Assembly (NCBI RefSeq): GCF_001598455.1
Contig: NZ_BCYZ01000006.1
Coordinates: 1-64,000 of the forward strand
DNA length: 64,000 nucleotides
From: Sphingomonas pruni NBRC 15498
GTDB taxonomy: Bacteria; Pseudomonadota; Alphaproteobacteria; Sphingomonadales; Sphingomonadaceae
Reading direction: 5' to 3'
Shown here: piece by piece, positions 42,325 to 51,048 of the stretch
How positions within the stretch are numbered: position 1 is the stretch's first letter
Layout of the letters: each line of letters opens with the position of its first letter
Translations under genes and position numbers: made by a program
Notes under the pieces: generated by a model
The model's database searches: none
The model's input: the letters and a program-made list of their open reading frames with translations, nothing else
Told to the model about the DNA's origin: nothing

Positions 42325-42924
42325 GTGACGGAGCGGGGGGTGAAGGCCAAAACCTCCTATCATCATGGCGATCTGCGCGCGGCGCTGATCGCTGAGGGAT
42401 TGCGCCTGCTCGCCGATCGCGATGCCGAGGATTTGTCGCTGCGCGAAGTGGCGCGGGGCGTGGGGGTCAGCGCGACCGCGGTCTACCGCCACTTTCCCGA
42501 CAAGGCGGCGCTGATGGCCGCGCTTGCCGCCCAAGGGCTCGATATGTTGAGCCAGGTGCAGCACACCGCCTATGACGCCGCGGGCGGCGGGGTTGCCGGA
42601 TTCAACGCGACCGGCGCAGCTTATGTCCGCTTCGCGCTGCTCCACACCGCCTTGTTCCGCCTGATTTTCGCCAATCCGCCGACCGGCAAAGTGGTCGAGC
42701 TCGCCGACTCTCCCGACAATGCGATGCGCTTCTTGATGGAGAACGCTGCGAAGCTCGCGCCGCCCGGGATGGAGCCGCGTGTCTTCGCGCTGCAATCCTG
42801 GTCGGTGGCACATGGTCTCGCGATGTTGATCATCGATGGGCAATTGCACGTCGACGACAAGACGATCGACGCGGTGATCGATGCGCATATGATGACGTCG
42901 AACGCAGAGAGGAAAACCGGATGA
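42325..42924 (+). CDS. TetR-family regulator
   Basis: A 199-residue regulator. The helix-turn-helix LSLREVARGVGVSATAVYRHFPDKAALMAALA is classical. C-terminal ligand domain with VRFALLHTALFRLIF resembles the TetR WHG group. GTG at 42325 is used as start; a TTG at 42313 and a GTG at 42340 are alternatives. It lies divergent to the carotenoid oxygenase and overlaps the start of the hydrolase by four bases, so it may control both. Confidence 0.9.
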   Translation: MTERGVKAKTSYHHGDLRAALIAEGLRLLADRDAEDLSLREVARGVGVSATAVYRHFPDKAALMAALAAQGLDMLSQVQHTAYDAAGGGVAGFNATGAAYVRFALLHTALFRLIFANPPTGKVVELADSPDNAMRFLMENAAKLAPPGMEPRVFALQSWSVAHGLAMLIIDGQLHVDDKTIDAVIDAHMMTSNAERKTG

Positions 42925-43810
42925 AGGCCCAGGCGAACGGCATCGAGATCGAGTATGAGACGTTCGGCGAGCCGAGCGACCCGCCGGTGCTGCTGATCAT
43001 GGGCCTGGCCGCGCAGCTGACGCGCTGGCCGCTGGAGTTCGTCGAGCACCTCGCCGCTCGGGGCTATTTCGTGATCCGCTACGACAATCGCGATATCGGC
43101 CTGTCGACCAAGTTCGACAACGCGCCGGTGCCCGAGCTGCCCGCGCTGATCGGCGCGATGATGACCGGGCAGAATCCGGACGTGCCCTACACGCTCAACG
43201 ATATGGCGGCGGACGCGGTCGGTCTGCTCGACGCGCTCGACATCGGGCGCGCGCACGTCATGGGAGCATCGATGGGCGGGATGATCGCGCAATTGGTCGC
43301 GGCGGAATATCCCGACCGCGTGCTGTCGCTGACGTCGATCATGTCGTCGACCGGAAATCCCAATCTGCCGCCGTCTAAGCCCGAGGCGATGGCGGTGCTG
43401 ATGTCGCGTCCGACCAGCGGCGAGCGCGAAGCTGTGATCGCGCATGGCGTCCGGACCGACCTGGTTATCGGCAGTCCTGCCTATCCGAGCGATGAAGCCA
43501 CGATCCGCGCCCGCGTCGAACGCGATTTCGAGCGCATGAATTATCCGGCCGGGCCGGGTCGGCAGCTCGCCGCGGTGGTGGCGAACGGCGATCGTCGCGC
43601 GGCGATCGCCACCATCAAGGCGCCGACCATGGTGATCCACGGCGCCGACGACCCGCTGGTCCTGTCGAGTGCGGACGCGATACCGCGGCGACCATCCCCG
43701 GCGCGCGGATCACCGAGGTGCCCGGCATGGGCCATAATCTGCCCGACGCGCTTATCCCGACCATCCTCGACGCATTCGAAGACGTGGCAAGACAAACCGT
43801 TTCGGTCTGA
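42921..43810 (+). pseudogene. alpha/beta hydrolase with frameshift near the 3' end
   Basis: An alpha/beta-hydrolase of about 295 residues: PVLLIMGLAAQLTRWP oxyanion region, nucleophile elbow GASMGGMIAQLVA, and catalytic Asp in VIHGADDPLV. After LVLS the frame runs into unrelated sequence (to 43931), while another frame continues with ECGRDTAATIPGARITEVPG and the catalytic His in GMGHNLPDAL, ending at 43810. One extra G in the CTG-TCG region near 43668-43673 restores the reading. Either a real mutation or an assembly indel. Confidence 0.8.
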
Positions 43811-43824
43811 GCCGGGGATGCTGG

Positions 43825-44883
43825 TCAGCCGCGCCCTAGTCGCTCGCCGGCGTAACGGCCGCTGCGGATCGGCTCCCACCACCAGCGATTGCCGAGATAC
43901 CAATCGATCGTCTGTGCCAGCCCGCTGCTGAAATCGTGTTGAGAGCGCCAGCCCAGATCGCGTTCGGCCTTGTCCGGGTCGATCGCATAGCGGCGGTCGT
44001 GCCCCGGACGGTCGGTTACGAAAGTGATCAGCGATCGTCGCGGCGGCTGTCCGTCGATGCTCAGCCGCGCGTCGACCAGGTCGCAGATCGCCTCGACAAC
44101 TTGCAGGTTGGTGCGCTCCTCACGCCCGCCGATATTGTAGCTTTCGCCGATGCGCCCCTTGGTCAGCACCAGTTCGAGCGCGCGGGCATGATCCTCGACG
44201 TGCAGCCAGTCGCGGACATTCTCGCCCCGGCCGTAAACCGGCAGCGGCTTGCGGTCGATCGCGTTGAGGATGATGAGCGGGATCAGCTTTTCGGGAAAGT
44301 GGAACGGCCCGTAATTGTTCGAGCAGTTCGACAGTACGACCGGCAGTCCATAGGTGTCGTGCCAGGCACGGACGAAATGATCCGACGCGGCCTTCGACGC
44401 CGAATAGGGCGAGGATGGCGCATAAGGCGTAGTCTCGGTGAACACGCCGCTGTCGAAGGGAAGGTCGCCGAACACCTCGTCGGTCGAGATGTGGTGGAAT
44501 CGGAACGTTTCCCGTCGATCGGCGGCCAGGCCCTGCCAATATTCCGTCACCGATGCCAGCAGCCGAACGGTCCCGAGTACGTTGGTGACGACGAAGATTT
44601 CCGGGCCGTCGATCGAGCGGTCGACATGGCTCTCGGCGGCGAGATGCATCACGCCATCGACATTCTCCTCGCGAAGCAAGGCGCCGACCAGGTCGCGATC
44701 GGCGATATCGCCATGGACGAACCGATAATTCGGGGCATCGGCGACCGACGACAGCGAGGCGAGGTTGCCGGCATAGGTCAGCTTGTCGAGGTTAACGACG
44801 CGCGTGCCGGTGCTGACCAGCAGCCGCACCACAGCCGACCCGATAAATCCGGCGCCGCCGGTGACGAGGATAGTTCTCACCAA
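43825..44883 (-). CDS. rmlB: dTDP-glucose 4,6-dehydratase
   Basis: A 352-residue short-chain dehydratase that makes dTDP-4-keto-6-deoxyglucose. Rossmann motif [14 protein letters not shown], the TDEVFGDLP loop with catalytic Asp-Glu, and the Tyr-Lys pair in [14 protein letters not shown] are present; [11 protein letters not shown] is typical of RmlB. It overlaps rmlA by seven bases. RmlC and RmlD are absent, so the product likely goes to an amino sugar and not to rhamnose. Confidence 0.95.
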   Translation of the reverse strand: MVRTILVTGGAGFIGSAVVRLLVSTGTRVVNLDKLTYAGNLASLSSVADAPNYRFVHGDIADRDLVGALLREENVDGVMHLAAESHVDRSIDGPEIFVVTNVLGTVRLLASVTEYWQGLAADRRETFRFHHISTDEVFGDLPFDSGVFTETTPYAPSSPYSASKAASDHFVRAWHDTYGLPVVLSNCSNNYGPFHFPEKLIPLIILNAIDRKPLPVYGRGENVRDWLHVEDHARALELVLTKGRIGESYNIGGREERTNLQVVEAICDLVDARLSIDGQPPRRSLITFVTDRPGHDRRYAIDPDKAERDLGWRSQHDFSSGLAQTIDWYLGNRWWWEPIRSGRYAGERLGRG

Positions 44884-45752
44884 TCGGTGCTCGCGCGGCG
44901 GCGAAGATAGGTCGCGTAATCAGTCTTACCGAGCAGGTCGGCGCGCTTCAGCATTGCGTCGGCATCGATCCAGCCCATGTCGAACGCGATCTCTTCAGGA
45001 CAGGCGATCTTGATCCCCTGGCGATGTTCGATCGTCCGCACGAACGACCCGGCGTCATGCAGGCTGTCGTGCGTCCCCGTATCGAGCCAGGCATAGCCGC
45101 GACCGAGTTGTACGACCGACAAGTCGCCACGTTCGAGATAGACCGTGTTGACGTCGGTGATCTCGAGTTCGCCACGCGCGGAGGGGCGGATCGACCGCGC
45201 GATCTCGGTGATGTCGCTGTCGTAATAATAAAGCCCGGTTACCGCCCAGCGCGATTGCGGCCTGGCCGGCTTCTCCTCAATGCCGATCGCGCGTTTGGTT
45301 GCGGCATTGAAGGTCACCACGCCGTAACGCTCCGGATCCTCTACCTGATAGGCGAACACGGTTGCGCCGCGTTCGCGTTCGCTCGCGGATTTGCATAGCG
45401 CGCCGAGTCCCGAGCCATGGAAGATGTTGTCACCTAGGATCAACGCCGCCGGGCCGCCGGCTACGAAATCGGCACCGATGACAAATGCCTCTGCCAACCC
45501 CTTGGGCTGCGGTTGTTCGGCATAGCCCAGATTGATGCCGAACGCCGACCCGTCACCGAGCAAATGCCGGAACAAAGGCAGATCCCGGGCTGTCGAGATG
45601 ATGAGGATGTCGCGGATCCCGCCGATCATCAGCGTCGAGATCGGATGATAGATCATCGGCTTGTCGAACACCGGCAGCATCTGTTTCGACACCGCGAGCG
45701 TTGCTGGGAATAGCCGCGAACCAGATCCCCCCGCGAGAATGATTCCCTTCAT
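44877..45752 (-). CDS. rmlA: glucose-1-phosphate thymidylyltransferase
   Basis: A 291-residue nucleotidyltransferase that makes dTDP-glucose. Signature [35 protein letters not shown] at the N terminus, [10 protein letters not shown] with the metal-binding Asp, and [17 protein letters not shown]. First gene of the minus-strand rmlA-rmlB pair, divergent from the gtrA operon. Confidence 0.96.
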   Translation of the reverse strand: MKGIILAGGSGSRLFPATLAVSKQMLPVFDKPMIYHPISTLMIGGIRDILIISTARDLPLFRHLLGDGSAFGINLGYAEQPQPKGLAEAFVIGADFVAGGPAALILGDNIFHGSGLGALCKSASERERGATVFAYQVEDPERYGVVTFNAATKRAIGIEEKPARPQSRWAVTGLYYYDSDITEIARSIRPSARGELEITDVNTVYLERGDLSVVQLGRGYAWLDTGTHDSLHDAGSFVRTIEHRQGIKIACPEEIAFDMGWIDADAMLKRADLLGKTDYATYLRRRASTDW

Positions 45753-46056
45753 ATGACCGGCGATATCTGCGTGGGTGAGGAGTTACAAGTTGATCCGCCG
45801 ATGGCGGACGACCCTGCTACACCAGAGTGCTGCACCGCTCTGTCGACGTTGCGCGGGACATGGATTAGCTTTACCCCGCGTTGCGGGGATCAACGGCGCC
45901 GGCTGGCCGATGAGGCGGAGGACGAATTCACATGCCATTTTGGAGCGGTCGATACGCGCTGTTAGACTCCAATGTTGGCTGTGAGGATATGAAGCGTTAG
46001 CGCGGCAGTTTGGCGTGTCCCCTCCACGCCCGCAATTTTCGCAGAGCCTATTTAGC
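45753..46056. other. divergent promoter region between rmlA and gtrA
   Basis: A 304-base intergenic region with no gene of its own. It must hold the promoters for the rmlAB pair and the gtrA operon. A small stem-loop, CCCCGC-GTT-GCGGGG, lies near 45874-45889. Confidence 0.5.
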
Positions 46057-46467
46057 ATGTCACAAGATAGACGCGATGGGGGTGAGTTCCGTCTGCCAAT
46101 CGGTAGGGCAGATATCTGGCAGGCGAGCCGCTTCCTCGCGGTGGGCGTCCTCAACACGGCATTCGGATATGTAGTCTTCGCCGCCGGCATCCTCGCGGGA
46201 CTGCCGAGCGGAATTGCGCTGGCGATAGCGATGGTGATCGGCGTGATGTTCAATTTCTTCACTCTCGGGCGCCTGGTATTCGACAGCCGCGATCCGACCC
46301 GGTTGCCGCGGTTCGTGGCGGTTTATGCGCTGACCTATGTTGTGAACCTGATGTTGCTGAGGCTGGTGGAAGGGGCGGGCCTCGGCCCGTTGTTAGCGCA
46401 GCTCGCATGTCTGCCCGTAACCGTTAGCCTCACCTTCGTCCTGATGCGCTTTCTGGTGTTTCGATGA
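46057..46467 (+). CDS. gtrA: GtrA-family membrane protein (probable lipid-linked sugar flippase)
   Basis: A 136-residue protein with four membrane spans: FLAVGVLNTAFGYVVFAAGIL, IALAIAMVIGVMFNFFTLGRLVF, FVAVYALTYVVNLMLL and LPVTVSLTFVLMRFLVF. RFLAVGVLNTAFGY is the GtrA signature. In bactoprenol-linked glucosylation GtrA flips the lipid-linked sugar. Here it leads an operon for an unusual amino sugar. Start at 46057 (MSQDRRD) fits the family N terminus. Confidence 0.9.
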   Translation: MSQDRRDGGEFRLPIGRADIWQASRFLAVGVLNTAFGYVVFAAGILAGLPSGIALAIAMVIGVMFNFFTLGRLVFDSRDPTRLPRFVAVYALTYVVNLMLLRLVEGAGLGPLLAQLACLPVTVSLTFVLMRFLVFR

Positions 46468-46556
46468 ACGGCGTTCGCATCGACACCACACCCTATTCCG
46501 TGCGGCAAGCGCGGTTGGCGGTCGAGGTGATCGGCTTGCTGGGCACCGTTCAATGA
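46464..46556 (+). CDS. 30-residue mini-ORF between gtrA and the aminotransferase
   Basis: Start ATG overlaps the gtrA stop (ATGA) and its stop overlaps the aminotransferase start (ATGA). It encodes MNGVRIDTTPYSVRQARLAV, then EVIGLLGTVQ. Both four-base overlaps suggest it serves to couple translation of the two neighbours. It may also be the remnant of a longer gene. No function is assigned. Confidence 0.5.
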   Translation: MNGVRIDTTPYSVRQARLAVEVIGLLGTVQ

Positions 46557-47668
46557 CATCGATTCCGATGAACAATCTGCGCCGGCGCTATCTCCGTCAC
46601 GAGGCCGACCTGTTGCGCATTTCGCGCGATGTGCTGGCCTCGGGCAATTGGATCAGCGGACCCCACAACGCCGCTTTCTGCCGAGAATTCGCCGCGGCGA
46701 CCAGCGTCGCGTATTGCATTGGCGTTGGCAATGGCAGCGACGCGCTGGAGATCGCGTTGCGTTGCGTGGTCACCGATCCGGCGCGACGCGAAGTGGTGAC
46801 GGTCGCCAATGCCGGCGGCTACACGACGACGGCGTGCCGGCTGATCGGATTGACGCCGGTCTATGTTGATGTTGTCGAGGCCTCGCAATTGGTAGCGATC
46901 GATCAAACGGTCGCGGCGGTCGGGCCCGCGACCGGAGCCGTCGTCGTTACCCATCTTTACGGCGGACTGGTCGACGTTCCGGCTTTGCGCGCGGCATTGC
47001 GCAGCGCGGGATTCAGCGGCGTACCGATCATCGAAGATTGCGCGCAGGCACACGGGCTGCGCGGCTGTGGGGCCGGAGCTGGGGCCTTTGGCGATCTGGC
47101 GACGTTCAGCTTTTACCCGACCAAGAATCTTGGCGGGCTGGGCGACGGCGGCGCGATCTTGACCAATGACGCCGCGCTTGCCGCACAAGTCGCCCGCCTG
47201 CGGATGTACGGATGGGATGGTAAATATGACGTCGTAACAAACGGTGGCCGCAACTCGCGGCTTGACGAGTTACAGGCGGCGTTCCTAGCGGCAATGTTGT
47301 CGCATCTTGAAGCAGACAATGAACGGCGGCTGTCGATCATCGACGCCTATCGCGCGGCGGGCACAGACGGCATCGAATGGGTGTCGAGCCCGCACGGCAA
47401 TGTCGGCCATCTTGCCGTGGTCCTTACCAACGACCGCGATCGATTGGCCAAACATCTGAACGCACGGGGCGTGGCGACTGCTATCCACTTTCCGATCCTC
47501 GATTGCGATCAGACGGGGTGGGCGGGCGCGGTACAGCGCATCGGGCCAGCAGGGATCGACGTCAGCCGCAGGTCGGTGAAACGCATTCTCAGCGTGCCGT
47601 GTTTCCCGGAAATGTCCGACGACGAGATCGCACACGTGTGCGACGCATTAGGATCCTATTCGGCATGA
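46553..47668 (+). CDS. DegT/DnrJ/EryC1-family sugar 3-aminotransferase (FdtB-like)
   Basis: A 371-residue PLP-dependent enzyme. PLP lysine in FSFYPTKNLGGLGDGGAI; VYVDVVEASQLVAID, EDCAQAHGL and SRLDELQAAFLAAML are the DegT/EryC1 signatures. It should aminate dTDP-3-keto-6-deoxyhexose, giving Fuc3N or Qui3N. The substrate is supplied by RmlA/RmlB and the isomerase at 48.6 kb. Confidence 0.9.
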   Translation: MTSIPMNNLRRRYLRHEADLLRISRDVLASGNWISGPHNAAFCREFAAATSVAYCIGVGNGSDALEIALRCVVTDPARREVVTVANAGGYTTTACRLIGLTPVYVDVVEASQLVAIDQTVAAVGPATGAVVVTHLYGGLVDVPALRAALRSAGFSGVPIIEDCAQAHGLRGCGAGAGAFGDLATFSFYPTKNLGGLGDGGAILTNDAALAAQVARLRMYGWDGKYDVVTNGGRNSRLDELQAAFLAAMLSHLEADNERRLSIIDAYRAAGTDGIEWVSSPHGNVGHLAVVLTNDRDRLAKHLNARGVATAIHFPILDCDQTGWAGAVQRIGPAGIDVSRRSVKRILSVPCFPEMSDDEIAHVCDALGSYSA

Positions 47669-48651
47669 GTACGCAGCCTATCGACGAACGGAGAACGCCC
47701 ATGGCGGCTCCATCGCGCTCGTTGGTCATTCCGGTCTATCTTAACGAGGACAATATCCCCTCGTTGTTGGCGGCCCTCACCGAAATGCACCGCGCGCTCG
47801 ACCGCGATCTGGAAGTCGTCTTCGTCGTCGATGGCTCTCCCGACGCGTCGGGTGAACTTCTCGTCCGCGCGCAAGCGAGTATGCCGTTTCCCGCGCGCGT
47901 CATCTTTCACAGTCGTAATTTCGGAGCATTCACTGCTATTCGCACCGGGCTCGAACATGCGTCTGGTCGGCTGTTCGCCGTAATGGCGGCCGATCTGCAG
48001 GAGCCGCCCGAGTTGATCGTTCGGTTCTTCGAGGCGCTGGAAGCCGACGAATGCGATATCGTATTCGGTCAGCGCGTGAAGCGAAACGATGCACCGGTGC
48101 GGGATGCCTTGTCGCGCACCTTCTGGTGGCTGTATCGCAAGCTGGTGATATCGGGCGTGCCGCGCGGTGGGGTGGATATCTTCGCCTGCAATCGTGCCGC
48201 GCGCGAGGAACTGCTTGCGATCGAGGAGCCCAACAGTTCGTTGATCGCGCAACTGTTCTGGATCGGTTTCCGTCGGTCGTTCGTCACCTACGAGCGCCGC
48301 CCGCGTGAGATCGGCACAAGCGCGTGGGGAGTAGGCCGCCGATTGCGCTACATGATGGACAGTATCTTCTCGTTCACCGACCTCCCGATCATCCTGGTGC
48401 TGTGGGTCGGCGTCATCGGCGTGCTGGTCAGTCTGGTGTTCGGCATCGGCGTGGCGATCGCGCGATTGACGGGAGAAATCACCGAGCCGGGCTATACGAC
48501 GCTGGCCCTGCTCATCACATTCTTCGGGTCCGCGGTGCTGGCGGTGCAGGGGATCATCGGATCCTATCTGTGGCGGACTTTCGAGAACACCAAGCGGCGT
48601 CCGCTGCGCATCGTCGCGCGGATCGTCGATGGTGGCGGGACAGATCTATGA
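47665..48651 (+). CDS. GT2-family glycosyltransferase (GtrB/DPM1-like, bactoprenyl-linked)
   Basis: A 328-residue family 2 glycosyltransferase: SLVIPVYLNEDNIPSLLAAL, VVFVVDGSPDAS, RNFGAFTAIRTGLEHASG, ADLQEPPELI, then two C-terminal membrane spans (LPIILVLWVGVIGVLVSLVFGIGVAIA and TLALLITFFGSAVLAVQGIIGSYLW). This plan matches GtrB, which puts a sugar on undecaprenyl phosphate. It starts in an ATGA overlap with the aminotransferase. The nucleotide sugar is probably the 3-acetamido sugar made here. Confidence 0.92.
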   Translation: MSTQPIDERRTPMAAPSRSLVIPVYLNEDNIPSLLAALTEMHRALDRDLEVVFVVDGSPDASGELLVRAQASMPFPARVIFHSRNFGAFTAIRTGLEHASGRLFAVMAADLQEPPELIVRFFEALEADECDIVFGQRVKRNDAPVRDALSRTFWWLYRKLVISGVPRGGVDIFACNRAAREELLAIEEPNSSLIAQLFWIGFRRSFVTYERRPREIGTSAWGVGRRLRYMMDSIFSFTDLPIILVLWVGVIGVLVSLVFGIGVAIARLTGEITEPGYTTLALLITFFGSAVLAVQGIIGSYLWRTFENTKRRPLRIVARIVDGGGTDL

Positions 48652-49598
48652 CCAGCGACGCACCTCCTTTCGTTCATCCGGCAGGGTTGTGCGAAAGCAC
48701 GCACGTGGGCAGCGGCACGCGCGTCTGGGCGTTCGCACATGTATTACCAGGCGCCCGGATCGGTCGCGACTGTAATGTCTGCGATCACGTTTTCATCGAG
48801 AATGACGTCGTCGTCGGCGATGCCGTGACAATCAAATGCGGCGTTCAATTGTGGGACGGACTACGCATCGGCGACAACGTATTCATCGGCCCAAACGCGA
48901 CCTTCACCAACGACCTTCACCCGAGATCGAAACAATATCCCGAGACTTTCGCCGAAACAGTGATCGGCGACGGCGCATCGATCGGTGCCAATGCGACGAT
49001 CCTGCCCGGTATCCGCATCGGCCGCGGGGCGATGGTCGGGGCGGGCGCGGTGGTGACAAGGGACGTTCCCGCCCATGCGACGGTAGTCGGTAATCCGGCG
49101 AGGGTGATAAAGCGGGGCGAGGTACGGCCTGCTTCCGACAGGATGGTTCGGGGCGGGGTGCTGGGCCAGGCCATGGGCTCGAGGCTCGATCTTCCGGTAA
49201 AGGGCTGCTTCGTCGAGCGTTTGCCGCACTTCGTCGATTCGCGTGGGAGCTTGGTGCCGCTTGAGGCGGGCAAGGGCGTCCCGTTCACCCCGCAGCGGCT
49301 ATTCCTGGTCAACGACGTGCCGGGAAGCAGCATCCGCGGCGAACACGCGCATCGCGCCTGCGAACAGTTTATGATCGCGGCGCACGGTGCACTGTCGGTG
49401 TCGATCGACGACGGTGCGACCCGCGCCGAGATTCGGCTCGATGATCCGACAATCGGTTTGTACCTCGCGCCGATGACATGGGGGACGCAATACGATTTCA
49501 GCCCGGACGGCGTGTTGCTGGTCGCGGCGTCGCACACCTATGACGCCGACGACTACATCCGCGACTACGACCTGTTCATCAGCGAAGCGGGACGTTGA
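48648..49598 (+). CDS. fused sugar N-acetyltransferase and dTDP-4-keto-6-deoxyhexose 3,4-ketoisomerase (WxcM-like)
   Basis: A 316-residue two-domain protein. Residues about 1-165 form a left-handed beta helix with hexapeptide repeats (VGSGTRVWAFAHVLPGARIG, IGDNVFIGPNATFTND, IGANATILPGIRIGRGAMVGAGAVV), an acetyltransferase like FdtC or WbbJ. Residues about 180-316 form a cupin of the FdtA/QdtA type (FVDSRGSLVPLEAG, RGEHAHRACEQFMIAAHG with the active-site HxH, YLAPMTWGTQYDFSP). Together with RmlAB and the aminotransferase this completes synthesis of dTDP-Fuc3NAc or dTDP-Qui3NAc; which of the two cannot be told. WxcM of Xanthomonas is the known fused homologue. Confidence 0.92.
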   Translation: MTSDAPPFVHPAGLCESTHVGSGTRVWAFAHVLPGARIGRDCNVCDHVFIENDVVVGDAVTIKCGVQLWDGLRIGDNVFIGPNATFTNDLHPRSKQYPETFAETVIGDGASIGANATILPGIRIGRGAMVGAGAVVTRDVPAHATVVGNPARVIKRGEVRPASDRMVRGGVLGQAMGSRLDLPVKGCFVERLPHFVDSRGSLVPLEAGKGVPFTPQRLFLVNDVPGSSIRGEHAHRACEQFMIAAHGALSVSIDDGATRAEIRLDDPTIGLYLAPMTWGTQYDFSPDGVLLVAASHTYDADDYIRDYDLFISEAGR

Positions 49599-49602
49599 AC
49601 CC

Positions 49603-50538
49603 TCAATAGCCCAGCACCAGGTCGACCACATTTTCCATCGGCCGATCATTCAGAAACGCGTCCAGGTTGCGGAGGAACAGTGCCGCGGCGCGGGGGAACA
49701 TCTTGGTCTGGCTGCGGCCCGAGAGGTGCATCGTGATGATACAATTGGGCGCCGACCATAAGGGATGATCGGCCGGCAGCGGTTCGGGATGCGTGGGATC
49801 GAGGAACGCGCCGGCGATATTGCGCCCGTGGAGCGCGGCAAGCAGCGCTTCCTCGTCGATCATGTCGCCGCGCGCGATATTGATCAGCCAGGCCGACGGC
49901 TTCATCCGCGCGAGTTCGGCCGGGCCGACCATCGCCTTGGTCTCGTCGGTCGAGGGCGCGGCGAGGATCACCCAATCGAAATGACCTAGCCGTTCCTGCC
50001 ACTGGTCGGGCGTCAGCGTGCCGTCCCGGCCCGACCGTGTGACGCCCGTCACCTCGACACCGAACGCTTCCAGGCGCGCTGCGATCAATGTGCCGATCGC
50101 GCCCATGCCGACGATCAGCGCTTTGGTCTCGAACAACTCGACCTTGCCCGGCGCGTCCTTCGGCCATTCGTGACGGTCCTGCGCACGAACCACTTCGTCG
50201 AAGCGCTTGGCCGCGACCAGCACGCCCATCACCGCATATTCGGCGACCGCGAGCGCGTTGATGCCGACGCCGTTGGTCAGCATCGTCCCATGCTCGCGCA
50301 TCCGGTCGAGCGGGAAGGCATCGAGCCCGGCATAGATGGTCGACACCCATTTCAGCCGCTCGCCATGGCGGATCGCTTCCGCGGTCAGGCTGGTCGGCTG
50401 CATGTCGACCCAGGCGATGTCGGCATCGGCGATCATCGCATTGGCCTCGGCCGGCGACGCGAACCATGCAACGTCGAGGCCGGCCGGCAATTGCGGCTCA
50501 AGCAGCGGTCGCGCCAAGGCGGGCAGAACGGCCTTCAT
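49603..50538 (-). CDS. D-isomer-specific 2-hydroxyacid dehydrogenase
   Basis: A 311-residue NAD(P)-dependent enzyme. Nucleotide-binding motif ALIVGMGAIGTLIAARLEAFG; catalytic Arg in INIARGDMID, Glu in DPTHPEPLP and His in ITMHLSGRS. The nearest known enzymes reduce glyoxylate or hydroxypyruvate, but the substrate is not settled by sequence. It converges with the glycan operon with a gap of four bases. ATG at 50538 is the start that gives the standard N terminus. Confidence 0.9.
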   Translation of the reverse strand: MKAVLPALARPLLEPQLPAGLDVAWFASPAEANAMIADADIAWVDMQPTSLTAEAIRHGERLKWVSTIYAGLDAFPLDRMREHGTMLTNGVGINALAVAEYAVMGVLVAAKRFDEVVRAQDRHEWPKDAPGKVELFETKALIVGMGAIGTLIAARLEAFGVEVTGVTRSGRDGTLTPDQWQERLGHFDWVILAAPSTDETKAMVGPAELARMKPSAWLINIARGDMIDEEALLAALHGRNIAGAFLDPTHPEPLPADHPLWSAPNCIITMHLSGRSQTKMFPRAAALFLRNLDAFLNDRPMENVVDLVLGY

Positions 50539-50542
50539 GCGT

Positions 50543-50992
50543 TCAGAACCACGATTGATTGCCCTGGACGTAGCGCCGCTGGAACTCGGCATCGTCGATC
50601 ACGAGGTAAATGATGAATTCGATGAACGCGATGGTCGCGGTGATCAGGCCGGGCAACACGAGCAGCCAACCGATCGTCCCGCACAACAGCATCGTCACCG
50701 CCGCGCCGGTCTTGTTGAGGTAGAATTTATGCGCGCCGAAACAGCCGAGGAAAAAGGCGAGCAAGGCCGCCGCGACCTTGTCCTTCGGCGCCACTCCGGC
50801 AACGCCCGAACCGTGCAGGACATAGATGTTGCCGGCTCGGTCGGTGGTCGCTTCGAAATCGACGACTTGGCCGCGCGCCGGCCAATAGCTTTCGCGCCAG
50901 TCGGGCCGTGTGAAGGTGTAACGCTGCCCATCCTCGCCCGAAATCTGCCCTTGGCTCGCCGAATTATCCCAACCCAGCACGCGTCCCCGCAT
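50543..50992 (-). CDS. cold-shock-like domain fused to a TM2 membrane domain
   Basis: A 149-residue protein in two parts. Residues 1-62 have an OB-fold pattern (GRVLGWDNSASQGQISGEDGQRYTFT, then VVDFEATTDRAGNIYVL) like cold-shock proteins. Residues 66-135 form a TM2 domain (KDKVAAALLAFFLGCFGAHKFYLNK, two membrane spans). The last 15 residues are polar. Four bases separate it from the dehydrogenase. The fusion may place an RNA-binding domain at the membrane; function unknown. Confidence 0.85.
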   Translation of the reverse strand: MRGRVLGWDNSASQGQISGEDGQRYTFTRPDWRESYWPARGQVVDFEATTDRAGNIYVLHGSGVAGVAPKDKVAAALLAFFLGCFGAHKFYLNKTGAAVTMLLCGTIGWLLVLPGLITATIAFIEFIIYLVIDDAEFQRRYVQGNQSWF

Positions 50993-51048
50993 CGCCCGTC
51001 CCCGATTCTGATTGTCCGGCGCGGAGATTAGCCGCCTGGCGCGGGCTT

